Source of the DNA: Marinobacter sp. F3R08
Lineage (GTDB): Bacteria > Pseudomonadota > Gammaproteobacteria > Pseudomonadales > Oleiphilaceae
DNA: 64,000 nt
Assembly: GCF_018860425.1 (NCBI RefSeq)
Contig: NZ_JAHKPI010000025.1
Location: forward strand, 280,524 to 344,523
Reading direction: 5' to 3'
Made by a program: the position numbers and the translations under genes. This document shows positions 63,493 through 64,000 of the stretch, piece by piece. Numbering within the stretch: the stretch's first letter is position 1; every line of letters starts with the position of its first letter. The notes beneath the pieces were generated by a model. The model did no database searches. It saw nothing but the letters and a program-made list of their open reading frames with translations, and was not told where the DNA came from.

Positions 63493-64000
63493 TCACTGGC
63501 GGAACTGGTCGCTGATTTCGTCCAGGATCGCCGGATCGTCAATGGTGCTAGGCACCGAGTACTCCTCGCCATCGGCTATCTGTCGTATCACGCGCCTGAG
63601 GATCTTGCCGGAACGGGTTTTTGGCAGTCGATCTACAACCAGTGCACGGCGAAAACAAGCTATCGCACCGATCTTTTCCCGAACCATCTCGACAAGTTCA
63701 TCTTCAAGTTCGTCGTGATCAATGGTTGCGCCATCCTTGATCAGAACAAGACCAACGGGGATTTGTCCCTTCATGTCGTCATGAGCACCGACGACACAGC
63801 ATTCGGCTATGGCCGGGTGGGAGGCCACCACTTCTTCCATCTCACCGGTTGAAAGGCGATGGCCGGCGACATTGATGACATCATCTGTGCGGCCCATGAT
63901 GAAGACATAACCGTCATCATCAATGAATCCGCCATCACCGGAGCTGTAGAACCCGGAAATCGGCTCCAGATAGGTTTTCCGGAAGCGTTCATCATCTCCC
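63493..64000 (-). CDS. prpE: Propionyl-CoA synthetase-like protein (PrpE), 3' part
   Basis: The frame is open to the right edge, so only the last 168 codons are seen. This is the C-terminal part of an adenylate-forming acyl-CoA synthetase: 'SSGDGGFIDDDGYVFIMGR', 'TDDVINVAGHRLSTGEMEE' and the acylation-prone lysine in 'PKTRSGKILRRVIRQIADG'. The 'GHRLSTGEMEEVVASHP' form fits PrpE, which activates propionate, better than Acs, which has 'GHRLGTAEIE'. The ATG at 63897 is inside the domain and not a start. Without the N-terminus the exact substrate is not certain. Confidence 0.85.
   Translation of the reverse strand, partial: GDDERFRKTYLEPISGFYSSGDGGFIDDDGYVFIMGRTDDVINVAGHRLSTGEMEEVVASHPAIAECCVVGAHDDMKGQIPVGLVLIKDGATIDHDELEDELVEMVREKIGAIACFRRALVVDRLPKTRSGKILRRVIRQIADGEEYSVPSTIDDPAILDEISDQFRQ

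Overview
The window reads as ordinary chromosomal core sequence of a marine gammaproteobacterium, most likely Marinobacter or a close relative. This is judged from protein similarity recalled from memory and from gene order. The blocks rluE-nudJ-mnmA-hflD-purB, cspD/clpS-clpA-infA-bpt-aat-trxB and exbB-exbD-msbA-lpxK-trm112-kdsB-ptp-murB match the arrangement known in Pseudomonas and partly in Escherichia coli. I see no insertion sequence, phage, integron, CRISPR array, rRNA or tRNA gene. Coding density is high, with many stop-start overlaps inside operons.

Layout, left to right. 1-2616: the 3' part of a MalM-family gene, a secreted polysaccharide deacetylase and a J-domain protein. 2836-12431: ttcA, then on the minus strand the whole cbb3 oxidase set, transcribed ccoN-O-Q-P then ccoG-H-I-S and a TauE/SafE-like membrane protein. 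Two tandem Anr/FNR-type boxes lie upstream of ccoN. 12653-22994: a hydrolase, a 7TM diguanylate cyclase, rlmM, tusA, dsbD, epmC, rhlB, pdxB and htpX. 23088-29931: alaA with an unknown partner gene, a Cys-type glutathione peroxidase, an unknown membrane protein gene upstream of a hybrid histidine kinase, and a LysR regulator with a striking direct repeat in its promoter. 29920-36470 (minus): one long run rluE-nudJ-mnmA-hflD-purB-roxA-GNAT. 36645-42804: cspD, then the N-degron set clpS-clpA and infA-bpt-aat, and trxB. 42946-45837 (minus): agmatine-to-putrescine genes aguA-aguB followed by a moxR ATPase. 45940-49525: two small genes, a single-subunit lolC/F with lolD, and a DUF2062 protein. 49607-58533 (plus): comEC and the envelope operon exbB-exbD-msbA-lpxK-trm112-kdsB-ptp-murB. 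58591-64000: proS, an Lrp-type regulator divergent from leuA, a cold-shock gene with a strong promoter and long leader, and the 3' end of a prpE-like gene.

Three themes recur: microaerobic respiration (cbb3 oxidase, its copper and heme assembly genes, Anr boxes); modification of tRNA, rRNA and translation proteins (ttcA, rlmM, epmC, roxA, mnmA, rluE) together with N-terminal protein tagging (bpt, aat, clpSA); and outer-membrane biogenesis (lolCD, msbA, lpxK, kdsB, murB).

I did not find a clearly new multi-gene system. The best leads are the moxR gene in the aguAB unit without its usual partner genes, the unknown membrane protein paired with the hybrid kinase, the alaA-linked unknown, the GNAT protein with an unassigned C-terminal domain, the lone Lol membrane subunit, and the LysR promoter repeats. 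Start sites were chosen by eye from ribosome-binding sites and recalled family lengths, so some may be off by a few codons.
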